Shown piece by piece: positions 17,314-27,398 of a stretch of DNA of 34,188 nt. The notes under the pieces are model-generated. The model worked only from the letters and a program-made list of their open reading frames with translations, had not been told where the DNA came from and ran no database searches. The position numbers and the translations under genes are program-made. Numbering within the stretch: position 1 is the first letter of the stretch; each line of letters begins with the position of its first letter. The stretch is from Nitrospina sp. (lineage in GTDB: Bacteria > Nitrospinota > Nitrospinia > Nitrospinales > VA-1). The DNA is taken from positions 1 through 34,188 of the forward strand of contig JABIXH010000036.1 in the NCBI GenBank assembly GCA_018664975.1. The letters are read 5' to 3'.

Positions 17314-18759
17314 ATGGAACCGATTATTAAAAACAGCAAATGGAAGTTGGGATGGATCGCCGGAATTCTTTTGGCGGGTCTCTTTGCTTTTAAGCTGTTC
17401 TCCATAATTACAGGTACTATACCCAAGCGGCCTAATTTACTTTTACTCACTCTGGATACACTGCGCCCCGATCATTTGAGTGTATATGGTTATCAACGGG
17501 CAACCAGCCCTTCTCTTTCCAGTTTAACGAAAGATAGTTTTGTTTTTGAAAATGCTTTCACGGTGGCGACAAATTCGGGTCCATCTCATGCGACCCTGTT
17601 GACAGGATTATACCCTGCCCAGCATGGGTTGGTGGATAATGGTCAAAGAATTAAGGTGCCCACAATCTCTAAAACCTTGAGTCAAATAGACTATGACACC
17701 GCAGGGTTTGTTGGCTATTACGCATTGGGAGAGGAGTCGGGACTGGATAAAGGTTTTGAGAATTTTGAATATCATCCCATAGCAAGTCATGACCATGACG
17801 AAGAAAAAGATGACCTGAAAGGATTTAATGCGGCGATTAAATGGATTAAATCCTGGAATAAAACTCCTACAAACTCTCGTTCTCCATTTTTTGCCTGGGT
17901 GCACGTTCAAAATATCCACGAAAGTTATGATCCTCCCTCTCCCTATAACTCCATGTTCGGGAAAATTACCAGCCCCCAGGCACTGGAGGGGTTTGAAGGA
18001 GAATTTGATTTACGTTGTGCCAACGATCTGGCCAAAGCCTGGCGGGCAGGGATATTACCCGCTCATTTCAAGAAGGAGGCGATGGCTTTGTATGACGGGG
18101 AAATACGTTTGGTAGATGACCAGCTCGGCCGGATTTTTGCAATGCTAAAATCTATGGAAGTTTATGATGATACGGTGATCGTTATTGCTTCCGATCATGG
18201 AGAAATTTTATTTGAACTATATGAAAACGAATTTTACAAGAGGGGTCCCGGTCACTCCGCTCGCTATACGGATGCCTCCATTCATGTACCTTTGATTATA
18301 AAGCCAGCAAAAATCAATGAATTCGATAAAAAACATCACATAAAACAAATGGTATCCACCATTGACCTGGTTCCAACACTTCTGCAATTACTGGGACTAC
18401 CGATTCCCTCTGATTTACCGGGTGTATCTTTGGTGAACGCAATGCGTCAACCAAGTGCCTCCCCAATCAATGAGAAAGTATATTTTCATGAAAAACCTCA
18501 TGGGGTGGAATACATAGGACTTCGCACCGAGCAATGGAAGTTTGTGACGAAAATTAAAGAGGGTGTCGAAAGCTCCCTGCTCATTGACTTGGTAAATGAT
18601 CCGGATGAAAACTTCAATTCCCAATCCATTGCCAAGGTTCGAGAGTTTGAGGCCTCTTTAAAAGCATGGAAAAAAAATATGGGGTCAATTTATAATAGAA
18701 GTGAAATAACCGATGAAATGAGGCAGGTGTTGAAAGACGGAGGGTATCTGCGCGAATGA
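17314..18759 (+). CDS. Membrane-anchored sulfatase-family (alkaline phosphatase superfamily) hydrolase/transferase
   Basis: N-terminal TM segment, RPNLLLLTLDTLRPDHLSVYGY, TNSGPSHATLLTGLYPAQHG, VIVIASDHGE, VPLIIKPA. ATG 17314 is preferred over the track start. Confidence 0.88.
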   Translation: MEPIIKNSKWKLGWIAGILLAGLFAFKLFSIITGTIPKRPNLLLLTLDTLRPDHLSVYGYQRATSPSLSSLTKDSFVFENAFTVATNSGPSHATLLTGLYPAQHGLVDNGQRIKVPTISKTLSQIDYDTAGFVGYYALGEESGLDKGFENFEYHPIASHDHDEEKDDLKGFNAAIKWIKSWNKTPTNSRSPFFAWVHVQNIHESYDPPSPYNSMFGKITSPQALEGFEGEFDLRCANDLAKAWRAGILPAHFKKEAMALYDGEIRLVDDQLGRIFAMLKSMEVYDDTVIVIASDHGEILFELYENEFYKRGPGHSARYTDASIHVPLIIKPAKINEFDKKHHIKQMVSTIDLVPTLLQLLGLPIPSDLPGVSLVNAMRQPSASPINEKVYFHEKPHGVEYIGLRTEQWKFVTKIKEGVESSLLIDLVNDPDENFNSQSIAKVREFEASLKAWKKNMGSIYNRSEITDEMRQVLKDGGYLRE

Positions 18760-19439
18760 AATATATGCAACCATCCAGGGTTTTGCTTGTTTTGCTCCTG
18801 ATGGATGCCGGAGTGGGTGCTCTGCATCTTTTATTTTTGTCCGACCCGGAATGGGGCACAATGTTTAACATGGCCTATGAAGAAAATTTCCCGACCTGGT
18901 ATTCCAGTTTTCTATTTTTGCTAGGTGCCGGGGCAGGGTGGTTTTGCTATATCGTGGAAAATAACTCGAATCGGAAAAAACCGTGGGGGTGGCTAGTGGT
19001 GGCTTTAGGTATGCTGGGATTAGCCATGGATGAGATTTTGCAGATTCATGAAAGTCTCATTGATCTGATCATGAATGGAAGTGCAGGAGACAACCTGCGC
19101 CAGTATTTTGGTGTCACACAGGATACAGATTCGCTTTTATGGACAGTGGTCTTCGCCCCGGTTATCATTCTTGCGGGAACAGCACTAATCATGTTCTATT
19201 ATTCTCGCCTACATAAAAACCTGGCCCTTTTTCGATTTTCTATACTCCCTTCTGGTTTATTGGTTTTGTCTGCAGGGTTGGAATTTATGGAAGCCAAAAC
19301 ATTAAATTCATTTTCTCAAGATTCCCTGGCCCGATACTGGCAATTTATATTTATAGAAGAAATGTTAGAATTTGTTGCCGCATCCCTTTTTATATGGATT
19401 CATTATAAATATGCCATGTGGCAGAAAATTGAATCTTAA
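18756..19439 (+). CDS. Polytopic membrane protein of unknown function
   Basis: Several hydrophobic segments with acidic motifs LAMDEILQIHE and EEMLEF. ATGA overlap with the sulfatase-family gene. Confidence 0.75.
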   Translation: MKYMQPSRVLLVLLLMDAGVGALHLLFLSDPEWGTMFNMAYEENFPTWYSSFLFLLGAGAGWFCYIVENNSNRKKPWGWLVVALGMLGLAMDEILQIHESLIDLIMNGSAGDNLRQYFGVTQDTDSLLWTVVFAPVIILAGTALIMFYYSRLHKNLALFRFSILPSGLLVLSAGLEFMEAKTLNSFSQDSLARYWQFIFIEEMLEFVAASLFIWIHYKYAMWQKIES

Positions 19440-19503
19440 AAGTAGCTTAATTAATAGATTGTCCTAGTCTGTTTTTTTATAGATCCTATTTTTATAAGTT
19501 TAT

Positions 19504-21612
19504 ATGCCACGACTCATATTTATATTAATTCCATTCTTAATGGCGCTGATAGTGCTTTTCTCTAATGATGAAGCCTATGCGCTTAAATCTTACAACCGGC
19601 TGGTGGATGAGAAGAGTCCCTACCTTCTACAACATAAGGATAACCCCATCCACTGGTACCCGTGGGGAGAAGAAGCGCTTGCAGCGGCACAGCGGGAAAA
19701 TAAACCCATTTTCCTTAGCATTGGTTACTCAACCTGCCACTGGTGCCATGTGCTGGAAAAAGAATCTTTTGAAGATGAAGAAGTTGCCGCGTTACTGAAT
19801 AAAGCATTTATCTGCATAAAGGTGGATCGTGAAGAGCATCCGGATGTGGACCAGTTTTATATGAACGTGGTGCAGGCGATGACGGGCAACGGGGGCTGGC
19901 CTTTGACAGTGGTGATGACGCCGGAAAAAATACCGGTCTTCGGGGGGACCTATTTTCCCCGAAACGAACTGATGAAAATTTTAGGGCTAATCAGTTCAGC
20001 ATGGATAGAGCAACCCGAAAAAATAAAAGAAGTGGGCGACACGGTTCGAAAATTTATTGAGGCCGAAGATCGTGTTTCAACTCAATCCGTCACACTTGAT
20101 GAAAAATTGCTTAAAGATTTTTACAAAAAATCACTCATCAGTTATGACGAAGATAATGGCGGATTTGGTCTTGCCCCTAAATTCCCACCAACCATGAAAA
20201 TGCGTTTATTGTTACGTATTGCCCAACGTACGGGAGATCAACATGCAATTAAAATGGTGCAGACCACTTTAGTAAATATGGGACGCGGGGGAATTTATGA
20301 CCATCTCGGAGGTGGGTTCCATCGCTATTCGACTGATCCTGTTTGGTTGGTGCCACATTTTGAAAAAATGCTCTACGATCAAGCCGCTTTGGCAACCGTT
20401 TATCTTGAAGCGTATCAGGTTACAAAAAACCCAATGTTTGAATCTGTGGCAAGAGGCATATTAGATTATGTTCTGACTGACATGACCGGCCCTCAAGGTG
20501 GATTCTATTCTGCCGAAGATGCTGACAGCGAGGGAGAAGAAGGAACCTTTTATGTATGGGCGGATGCGGAACTAAAAAAAATTCTGACTTTGGCAGACTA
20601 TCAACTTGCTTACAAAATATTTGGTGTAACATCTGGCGGAAACTTTGAAGAAAGTGGAAAAAATATTCTCCACCTTCAAAAGAAGAATAGTTGGAAGGTG
20701 CATGAAAGAATTGAGGTAAAGAACCTCAAGAAAAAACTGTTGAAGGTCCGGGGGAAACGGGAGAGACCCTTCAAGGATGATAAAGTTTTAACCGCCTGGA
20801 ATGGGTTAATGATAAGTGCTATGGCAAAAGCCGCGCAAGTATTAAAAGATAGCAAATATCTGATAGCGGCACAGAAATCAGCGAGTTTTTTGAAAACTAA
20901 ACTTTATGAAAAGGGCAAGCTGGCTCGAAGATACCGAACTGGCGAGGCAAAGTTCACCGCCAGCCTTGATGATTATGCTTATCTCATACAGGGATTAGTC
21001 GACCTTTACGAATCAGATTTTGATGAGCAATGGTTGAGTTGGGCCAGTGGCCTGCAAAAAATGCAGGATGAACTGTTCTGGGACAAGGATGCGGGAGGAT
21101 ATTTCTTTTCTGAGGAAGAGGGGAGCCTTTTGCCCGGTCGCAATAAAATGTTCGAAGATAACGCCAGGCCTAACAGCAACGCAGTCTCAGCGTTGAACCT
21201 TTTAAAATTGTATAACTTTACTTTGCACAAACCTTACAGGGAAAAAGCTAAAACAATTTTTTCCATGGCGGGAGATATGATGAATCGCATTCACAACGCT
21301 TTCGCGCAAATGTTTATCGCGCTGGATTTTTATCTCGATCGATCCAAAGAGGTGGTTGTGGTGGGTCCAAAACAATCCCATGAAAAAGAATCCATCCTGG
21401 AAATGTTGCGTGATGAATTTCTTCCTAACAAAACCGTAGGTTATATTCCGCCCGATGCCAAATCATCTTTCCCGGTTTTTGAAAACAAAACCACTGCTGA
21501 GGGTCACACCCTTGTGTATGTCTGCGAGAATAATGTTTGCAAATACCCAACCGAGGAAATTGCTAAAGCTCGGGAACTGGTGAAAGACAACAAGCGCTAT
21601 CCTTTAAATTAA
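19504..21612 (+). CDS. YyaL/SSP411-type thioredoxin-domain (DUF255) protein with N-terminal signal sequence
   Basis: [99 protein letters not shown]. Confidence 0.93.
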   Translation: MPRLIFILIPFLMALIVLFSNDEAYALKSYNRLVDEKSPYLLQHKDNPIHWYPWGEEALAAAQRENKPIFLSIGYSTCHWCHVLEKESFEDEEVAALLNKAFICIKVDREEHPDVDQFYMNVVQAMTGNGGWPLTVVMTPEKIPVFGGTYFPRNELMKILGLISSAWIEQPEKIKEVGDTVRKFIEAEDRVSTQSVTLDEKLLKDFYKKSLISYDEDNGGFGLAPKFPPTMKMRLLLRIAQRTGDQHAIKMVQTTLVNMGRGGIYDHLGGGFHRYSTDPVWLVPHFEKMLYDQAALATVYLEAYQVTKNPMFESVARGILDYVLTDMTGPQGGFYSAEDADSEGEEGTFYVWADAELKKILTLADYQLAYKIFGVTSGGNFEESGKNILHLQKKNSWKVHERIEVKNLKKKLLKVRGKRERPFKDDKVLTAWNGLMISAMAKAAQVLKDSKYLIAAQKSASFLKTKLYEKGKLARRYRTGEAKFTASLDDYAYLIQGLVDLYESDFDEQWLSWASGLQKMQDELFWDKDAGGYFFSEEEGSLLPGRNKMFEDNARPNSNAVSALNLLKLYNFTLHKPYREKAKTIFSMAGDMMNRIHNAFAQMFIALDFYLDRSKEVVVVGPKQSHEKESILEMLRDEFLPNKTVGYIPPDAKSSFPVFENKTTAEGHTLVYVCENNVCKYPTEEIAKARELVKDNKRYPLN

Positions 21613-21627
21613 TGGGACTGTGCCTAT

Positions 21628-21957
21628 TTAAACCATGGACTTGATGACAGAGGGACCGAGGAAGGGAAATTTTTTCTCAAGAAAATAGGGGTCAGAGCCC
21701 GGCTCTCTTGCTTGCAGTTCTTCAGAGTAAAACACATTCATAATATCATCAGGTCTTTTAAATTCTGGCAGCCCTCCCTTTTTGGTGTCTGTTTTCTCGG
21801 AGCTGAAAGAGGATCTAATGATCTGCAGTTCGATCAATATTTTGGAGAAGTCTCCGCCCGCTACCGCATCGGCTTTTTCTTTTTGCTCAGGGGTAAGATT
21901 ATTCAGTAAGCAATTACATGTTGGGTTTACAGGTTCCATACCTTTATTGACGGCCAA
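21628..21957 (-). CDS. Hypothetical protein, 109 aa
   Basis: Open frame filling the gap between yyaL-like and hupE-like genes, hydrophilic with plausible composition; no family recognised. Confidence 0.5.
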   Translation of the reverse strand: MAVNKGMEPVNPTCNCLLNNLTPEQKEKADAVAGGDFSKILIELQIIRSSFSSEKTDTKKGGLPEFKRPDDIMNVFYSEELQAREPGSDPYFLEKKFPFLGPSVIKSMV

Positions 21958-22027
21958 AATTGATATATCTTGAATTTAAACCCTCTTTAAAATAGGGTTG
22001 AAACGAAACCCATTGATTTTATGACAA

Positions 22028-22837
22028 CTATTCGAGATGGAGGCTCCCCGCATCAGGAGCAGGTCTATATTCGCTTCCCGGAACGGGTGATGGAGTTTCC
22101 ATTTTTTCATGGGCGTGCGAATGACTGTCTTCCGCGAATCCAAATTCGTCAGGGTTTGTGGTATGAGAGTATCCATGCATTTGCATTAAAAATAAAAAAG
22201 CTCCAGCGACAATCAGTCCATTATTAGAGATAGAGCTTATTTGCAGGAAAGACGGAGTATGCCGCCATTTAAAAAGCAAGGCGACCATTAGGCACAAAGC
22301 TGCAATTTGTCCAAATTCAATTCCTAAATTAAAGGAAAGAATTCTAAGAACAATCCCCTCCTCTCCAAGAGGTAACTGTTGAAGCCTTGTGGAGAGTCCC
22401 AATCCGTGAATCAGACCAAATATAAATACTGCCCAAATTAAGTCGGGTGATTTTTCGAAAAACTTACGGAACCCTCCAATATTTTCATAACCGATATAGC
22501 AAACGCTCAAGGCAATCACGGCATCGATCAAAAAGTAGTTGACGGTAACTCCCATCAGGGTTGCTGAAATGAGGGTGATGCTGTGCCCGATTGTGAAAGC
22601 GGTGATGTACTTCACTACGTCTATGAAAGTAGTCAGAAAAAAGATAATACCGAAGACAAATAATAGATGGTCGTAGCCTGTCAACATGTGGGTCGCGCCA
22701 ATTTTCATAAATTGAAGATTACCGCCATCCAGAATAGTTTGCTTCTCCGCTTCAGACATTCCGTGGGCAAACGCAAATGAGGCTACAATAAACAGAGAGG
22801 CAATGAAAAACATTTTACCTAATAGAAATTTATTCAT
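22028..22837 (-). CDS. HupE/UreJ-family membrane protein with His-rich C-terminus
   Basis: Signal peptide then THMLTGYDHLLFVFGIIFFLTTF, AFTIGHSITLI, FGLIHGLGLS, NLGIEFGQ. Tail DSHSHAHEKME. Confidence 0.88.
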   Translation of the reverse strand: MNKFLLGKMFFIASLFIVASFAFAHGMSEAEKQTILDGGNLQFMKIGATHMLTGYDHLLFVFGIIFFLTTFIDVVKYITAFTIGHSITLISATLMGVTVNYFLIDAVIALSVCYIGYENIGGFRKFFEKSPDLIWAVFIFGLIHGLGLSTRLQQLPLGEEGIVLRILSFNLGIEFGQIAALCLMVALLFKWRHTPSFLQISSISNNGLIVAGAFLFLMQMHGYSHTTNPDEFGFAEDSHSHAHEKMETPSPVPGSEYRPAPDAGSLHLE

Positions 22838-24639
22838 GAGTTATTTCCATCACTTTTTTTGTATGAGAAACTTATGATCGTATCTCCTGGTTTTGTGGGG
22901 GTTTGGGCCTCGAAGAAATCCATATTCAGATCACCGTTACTCTGAAGCCTAATGAAAGGTTTTACTTTTCCTTCATTCATAGTTATAAGGCTTTCCAGAT
23001 TAAACTCTTCAGTGAGTCGGGTTGTTTGAAATCTCCACCCCTCTAAAAATTGAACGATCAATTCCTTATAAACAAGGTTTCCGCCAAACAGCACTTTACC
23101 TCTGAAGGAACTGCTCAATTGTTTTTCCTCTTGTTTTTTTTCAGTGGTTGCGATTTGAAAAACATGGTTCCTGCCAAAATGTTGAATATAGGAATTGCAC
23201 ACCAGGGAATTGTAAGCATGATTACCGGTGTTTGCCAAAAGATACCCCATGTCGGCAAGCTCCAGGCTTTGGTGAACATTTTCAGAGAGGACTTCCCCAT
23301 AATGAATGGGAACCCCCAAGAGGCGGGCCTGTTTCAAATTATTCCAGGAGTCACTCACCAATAAAACCGGCAAACCCGCTTTTTCCAAGGTTAATGCAAG
23401 ATCTACGCTCCATTTATGAGCTCCTACTATTAAAACTCCATTGTTTGAATGGCCAGCTAATTCTAAATGTCGAGCCAGCCACCCGATGCTGAATCCATGT
23501 AAAATTACAGTAGAAAAAACAACGGCAAATACCAAAGGAAGCAATAACTCAGCATTTTGGAAATGAAGCACTTCTAATTTGAGGCCCAACAATCCTGCGA
23601 TGGAGGTGGCAACGATTCCTCGTGGGGCAATCCAACCAATAAAAATTCTTTCCTGCCAACTCAAGCCAGCACCAATAGTTGAAAGCCATACCGATGCGGG
23701 TCGAACCAGAAACAAAAAACAAAACAAGAACCCAAATACGCGCCAGTTTAAATTCATTAGATTTTCAAGCACAATATCTGCTGTTAATAGAATAAAAACC
23801 ACAGGAACCATAATGACAGTAATATTTTCTTTAAATTTCCTAAGGTCATGGATGATTACCATTCCAATGTTTCCCATTGTGATGCCCATAACAGTAACCG
23901 TTAGTAGTCCGACCTCTTCCTGAAAAATATTTGAGAGGGCATACAAAGATAAAACCGTTGCGAACACCAGGGGTAGTTTCAAAAATTCAGGGGCATGACC
24001 TTTCTGGAAAATAAACTTCAAAAGGTGTCCTCCACCAATTCCAATTAATATGGAGGAGGCCACAGTTCCTAATAGATAAAAAACGGTAGCTTTATTTAAT
24101 TCATTAAACTCACTGGCGACGGTGAACTGAAAAACAAGAACCGCCAATATGATTCCGATAGGATCATTAATGATACCTTCCCATTTCAAAAGAGAAGAGG
24201 TACGTGTCTTCAATTTTGTTTGTCGAATCAAAGGCAAAATAACGGTAGGTCCGGTAACAACGAGGATGGCAGATAATAGCAGGGATAATGAAAAGGAGAG
24301 ACCTGCTACCCAATAGCAAACCAGAAAACCTAAAAACCATGCAAGGGGTAGACCTAAGCAAATGAGTTGTTTAATTGCACGTCCGGTATGCTGTAATTCG
24401 TGGAATTTAAGATTAAGTCCCCCCTCAAATAAAATAATTGCCAGGGCGAGTTTGATAACTGATTCCAGGAGGACTCCAAAATCCTGACTGGGGTGTACTA
24501 AATGAAATACGGGGCCAATGAGAAGGCCAACAAAAGAAAATAGCGCGATAGAAGGAATTTTTAAACGCCATGCAAGCCAATGGCAAAGAATCCCTAAAAT
24601 TACAATCAGGACAAGCTTATGTAGAACAACATATTCCAT
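22834..24639 (-). CDS. CPA-type Na+/H+ (or K+/H+) antiporter with C-terminal nucleotide-binding/TrkA-like domain
   Basis: Many TM segments, ALAIILFEGGLNLKFHEL, VTGPTVILPLIRQTKLKTR...EGIINDPIG, GWIAPRGIVATSIAGL, and a C-terminal Rossmann-like region (NNGVLIVGAHKWSVDLALTLEKAGLPVLLVS). ATGA overlap with the HupE-like gene. Confidence 0.92.
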   Translation of the reverse strand: MEYVVLHKLVLIVILGILCHWLAWRLKIPSIALFSFVGLLIGPVFHLVHPSQDFGVLLESVIKLALAIILFEGGLNLKFHELQHTGRAIKQLICLGLPLAWFLGFLVCYWVAGLSFSLSLLLSAILVVTGPTVILPLIRQTKLKTRTSSLLKWEGIINDPIGIILAVLVFQFTVASEFNELNKATVFYLLGTVASSILIGIGGGHLLKFIFQKGHAPEFLKLPLVFATVLSLYALSNIFQEEVGLLTVTVMGITMGNIGMVIIHDLRKFKENITVIMVPVVFILLTADIVLENLMNLNWRVFGFLFCFLFLVRPASVWLSTIGAGLSWQERIFIGWIAPRGIVATSIAGLLGLKLEVLHFQNAELLLPLVFAVVFSTVILHGFSIGWLARHLELAGHSNNGVLIVGAHKWSVDLALTLEKAGLPVLLVSDSWNNLKQARLLGVPIHYGEVLSENVHQSLELADMGYLLANTGNHAYNSLVCNSYIQHFGRNHVFQIATTEKKQEEKQLSSSFRGKVLFGGNLVYKELIVQFLEGWRFQTTRLTEEFNLESLITMNEGKVKPFIRLQSNGDLNMDFFEAQTPTKPGDTIISFSYKKSDGNNS

Positions 24640-24953
24640 AAGTGCTGAATCCTAATGAATGTGAATCAATATGCAAGTGATTATCAATTAATACTATAGT
24701 AAAGTATGATTGTTTTCCGAACAATTTTACGGGACAGGATTGCATGCAACGAATCGAGTATACCTGCAAAATTTGCTCGTCCTCTTGATGCTTTCCCCTA
24801 TTCCGGCCCGGGTTAAAAATTTTAAATGGATGGATAAAAAAAGAAAGCACGCTTCACGGATAATCCTGGATAATGTCTTCGATGAACTTGTAGGATCTTA
24901 AATCAATAAATAATATTTAATCATTCCCACCACATAATTTTGTCTTTGAAAAA

Positions 24954-26663
24954 ATGGGATTAATGACCGCAAGACCTTCTTCCATCAACTTTATTATGGA
25001 AGACCCCTGTTTTGTTGATGCAGAGCAACACCCCGATTGGAAACTTCAATTTGGAAGCCACCAGCCCCTCAAGCTGGAAATTGGTTTTGGCATGGGGGAT
25101 TTCTTAATTGAAATGGCCACCCGAGAACCACAAAGCAATTTTGTCGGGATAGATTTTTCCCAGGATGGAATTCGAAATATTCTAGACCGGATTAATAACC
25201 TTCAAATAAAAAATATCAGGGTTGTCTATGGAGACGTTCGGGAAAAAATTACTCATTTATTTAAAGATGAGGAACTGGACACGGTTTATATTAATTTTCC
25301 CGATCCCTGGCCCAAAAAAAGGCATTTCAAGAGAAGACTGGTGAAACCCGGATTGATAAGCCAAATTACGCATAAGCTGTCTCCTGAAGGCCGCCTTCAT
25401 GTAGCGACCGATAGTGGGTCCTATGCCCTGGAAATTCTCGAATATTTGAATGCGGAGTCCTTGCTAAAAAACTGCAATCGAGAGTCCGGTTTTCTCGCGG
25501 AACGTTGCAACCTTCCCAAAACAAAATATGAAAAAAGTTTTATCTACGCGGGCGATCAAATATTTTATCTGGAATATTTTCGATTGGGTACCAACGAAAC
25601 AACAACTGAATCGATTGAAGAAAACCGGGGAAATATAGAAAATCAGGAAAAGGCATTGAGTAATGATGAATTTCTAATTAGAAAATTTAAAAGAGCTGAA
25701 GTGAAAGCAAACGATGCCTGTGACCTCAAACAGGTGGCCGATCAATTAGCGGAGGCAGGGGATAAACAATGGGCCAAGGAGGTTTATTTGAAAGCTGAAG
25801 AAAGGGCTGAGGACAGCCTGGACCTAAATTGGCTGGCTTATAGTATTAATGAAGCACTGGGTGATAAAGAATGGGCCAGGCAGTTATATAAAAAAGCTGA
25901 GGACTTATCGGAAAGCAGTCTCGATCTTAATTGGCTGGCTTATAGTATTTTTGAAACGCTTGGAGATATAGATTGGGCAAGAGAATTATTTGAAAAGGCA
26001 GAAACCCAACCGGAAAACATTCGTGAATTATGCGATCTTGCTGACAGTATCTCTGAAGTGTTAAATGATAGGGAGTGGGCAATAAAAGTATACAAGAAAG
26101 CTGAAGAAAAGGCTCAAGCGCATTCAGAATTTTATGAACTTGCCGACAACGTTTTTGCCAGGCTTGGCGACCCGCAATGGGCCAGGCAGTTATACAAGAA
26201 AGCAGAAGATAAAGCAGAGGACAGTAGCGACCTGCTTAGCCTGGTAGAGTGCCTTTGTGAAAAACTTGATGATAAGGAATGGGCCAGGCAGGTTTATAAA
26301 AAAGCTGAGAGGTTAGCTCAAGACAGTATGGACTTCTGTGGTCTTGCAGATAGCCTGTGCCAAAACTTGGATGACGAGGAATGGGCAAAAGGGTTATACC
26401 AAATAGCAGAGGAAAAATCTGCGGAAAGCCATGAATTCCGATGGTTGGGTGATAGCTTGTGTGAAAGGCTGGGTGATAAAAGCTGGGCCAGCGAGCTATA
26501 TAAGAAAGCAGAAGATAAAGCGGATGTTTTTTATGAATGGCTCAGGTTGGCCGATAGCTTGCGTCTGAAACTGGGAGATGAAGAATGGGCCCGGCAGGTT
26601 TATCTAAAAGCCGAAACCAAAGCAAAAGACCCTTCTCACTTCAACCGCCTTCCTCATAGATAG
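24954..26663 (+). CDS. trmB: tRNA (guanine-N7-)-methyltransferase fused to a 34-aa repeat array
   Basis: KLEIGFGMGDFLIEMA, NFVGIDFSQDG, TVYINFPDPWPKKRHFKRRLV, and FLERCN-like/KSFIYAGDQIFYLEY region. After residue ~250, tandem 34-aa units of the type DLxxLADSLxExLGDKEWARQLYKKAEDKAE. Confidence 0.93.
   Translation: MGLMTARPSSINFIMEDPCFVDAEQHPDWKLQFGSHQPLKLEIGFGMGDFLIEMATREPQSNFVGIDFSQDGIRNILDRINNLQIKNIRVVYGDVREKITHLFKDEELDTVYINFPDPWPKKRHFKRRLVKPGLISQITHKLSPEGRLHVATDSGSYALEILEYLNAESLLKNCNRESGFLAERCNLPKTKYEKSFIYAGDQIFYLEYFRLGTNETTTESIEENRGNIENQEKALSNDEFLIRKFKRAEVKANDACDLKQVADQLAEAGDKQWAKEVYLKAEERAEDSLDLNWLAYSINEALGDKEWARQLYKKAEDLSESSLDLNWLAYSIFETLGDIDWARELFEKAETQPENIRELCDLADSISEVLNDREWAIKVYKKAEEKAQAHSEFYELADNVFARLGDPQWARQLYKKAEDKAEDSSDLLSLVECLCEKLDDKEWARQVYKKAERLAQDSMDFCGLADSLCQNLDDEEWAKGLYQIAEEKSAESHEFRWLGDSLCERLGDKSWASELYKKAEDKADVFYEWLRLADSLRLKLGDEEWARQVYLKAETKAKDPSHFNRLPHR
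25710..26660 (+). repeat. Nine complete tandem 102-bp (34-aa) repeats plus a truncated tenth, in frame in the trmB fusion
   Basis: Register starting NDACDLKQVADQLAEAGDKQWAKEVYLKAEERAE (25710), each following unit 102 bp. Last full unit VFYEWLRLADSLRLKLGDEEWARQVYLKAETKAK (26526-26627), then DPSHFNRLPHR*. Confidence 0.95.
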
Positions 26664-26722
26664 AGCAAATATTTTTAATGAAGAACAGAGGGATGGACTA
26701 TTTTTAAAATCGAATTAATAAA

Positions 26723-27250
26723 TTAAGCACATACTTTAATGCAAGCATCTGGATCTTTGTCAATGGTTTCTATTATTTTATTTTTCACCGTTTCGTTTAA
26801 GTCATTAATGTTGTCTTCATCACAATCTTCAATTTTCCATTCATAATTTTCAAATGAGGTTTTATCAGCGCATAATTTTTTGACTTCTGCGATCGCATCC
26901 TCTCTTTTTTCGGATTTCAATTGCACTTCCAGATTGGTGTTTACCGAAATATGCCCAACGTTCAAATCATAATGGGCAGTGAACCCATCCCAGAAGATAT
27001 TTTCATCGGTTTCCTCTTGCTCTATTCGTTCTATGACATCGTCCGCTAATTTATCATCAAAGCGATTGATCCCTCCTTGTTCGCATCCTTCAATCTTCCA
27101 CTCATATCCCTCGAATATTTTTCTTTTATCTATCATTCTTTCAACTTCCTTATTAGCCTCTTCTTTGGTTGTTCTGGATTTTAACCGTACTTCCAGATTT
27201 GCATGCACATCAATATTCTGAATTTTTAATATAAAATTTCCCATTTCCAA
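26723..27250 (-). CDS. Hypothetical protein composed of two tandem copies of one domain
   Basis: Copy 1 DVHANLEVRLKSRTTKEEANKEVERMIDKRKIFEGYEWKIEGCEQGGINRFDDKLADDVIERI. Copy 2 SVNTNLEVQLKSEKREDAIAEVKKLCADKTSFENYEWKIEDCDEDNINDLNETVKNKIIETI. Confidence 0.85.
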   Translation of the reverse strand: MEMGNFILKIQNIDVHANLEVRLKSRTTKEEANKEVERMIDKRKIFEGYEWKIEGCEQGGINRFDDKLADDVIERIEQEETDENIFWDGFTAHYDLNVGHISVNTNLEVQLKSEKREDAIAEVKKLCADKTSFENYEWKIEDCDEDNINDLNETVKNKIIETIDKDPDACIKVCA

Positions 27251-27398
27251 CCCCTTTTATTAAATTGCCGGTCCTGCTTGTTAGGGGTTAGAGTTGAAAA
27301 CCAATAGAAGGATTTTATTTTAAAGCCGATTTTTGAAAAAATATTGGTGGGTAAAAGATTAGTTGAGGAATAACAGGATTGTGCAGCCAGTCTGGATT

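Noticed and set aside
21976-22176. 66-aa minus ORF overlapping the 3' end of the HupE-like gene
   Set aside because: Out-of-frame overlap with supported coding sequence.
24690-24720. Fur-box-like tgattatcaatta upstream of the antiporter
   Set aside because: Too partial a match in AT-rich DNA to support a site.
24710-24901. 63-aa ORF in the antiporter-trmB intergenic region, and a nearby MQRIEYTCKICSSS* reading frame with a CxxC
   Set aside because: Short, no consistent frame or family; could be a decayed small Zn-ribbon gene but the evidence is insufficient.
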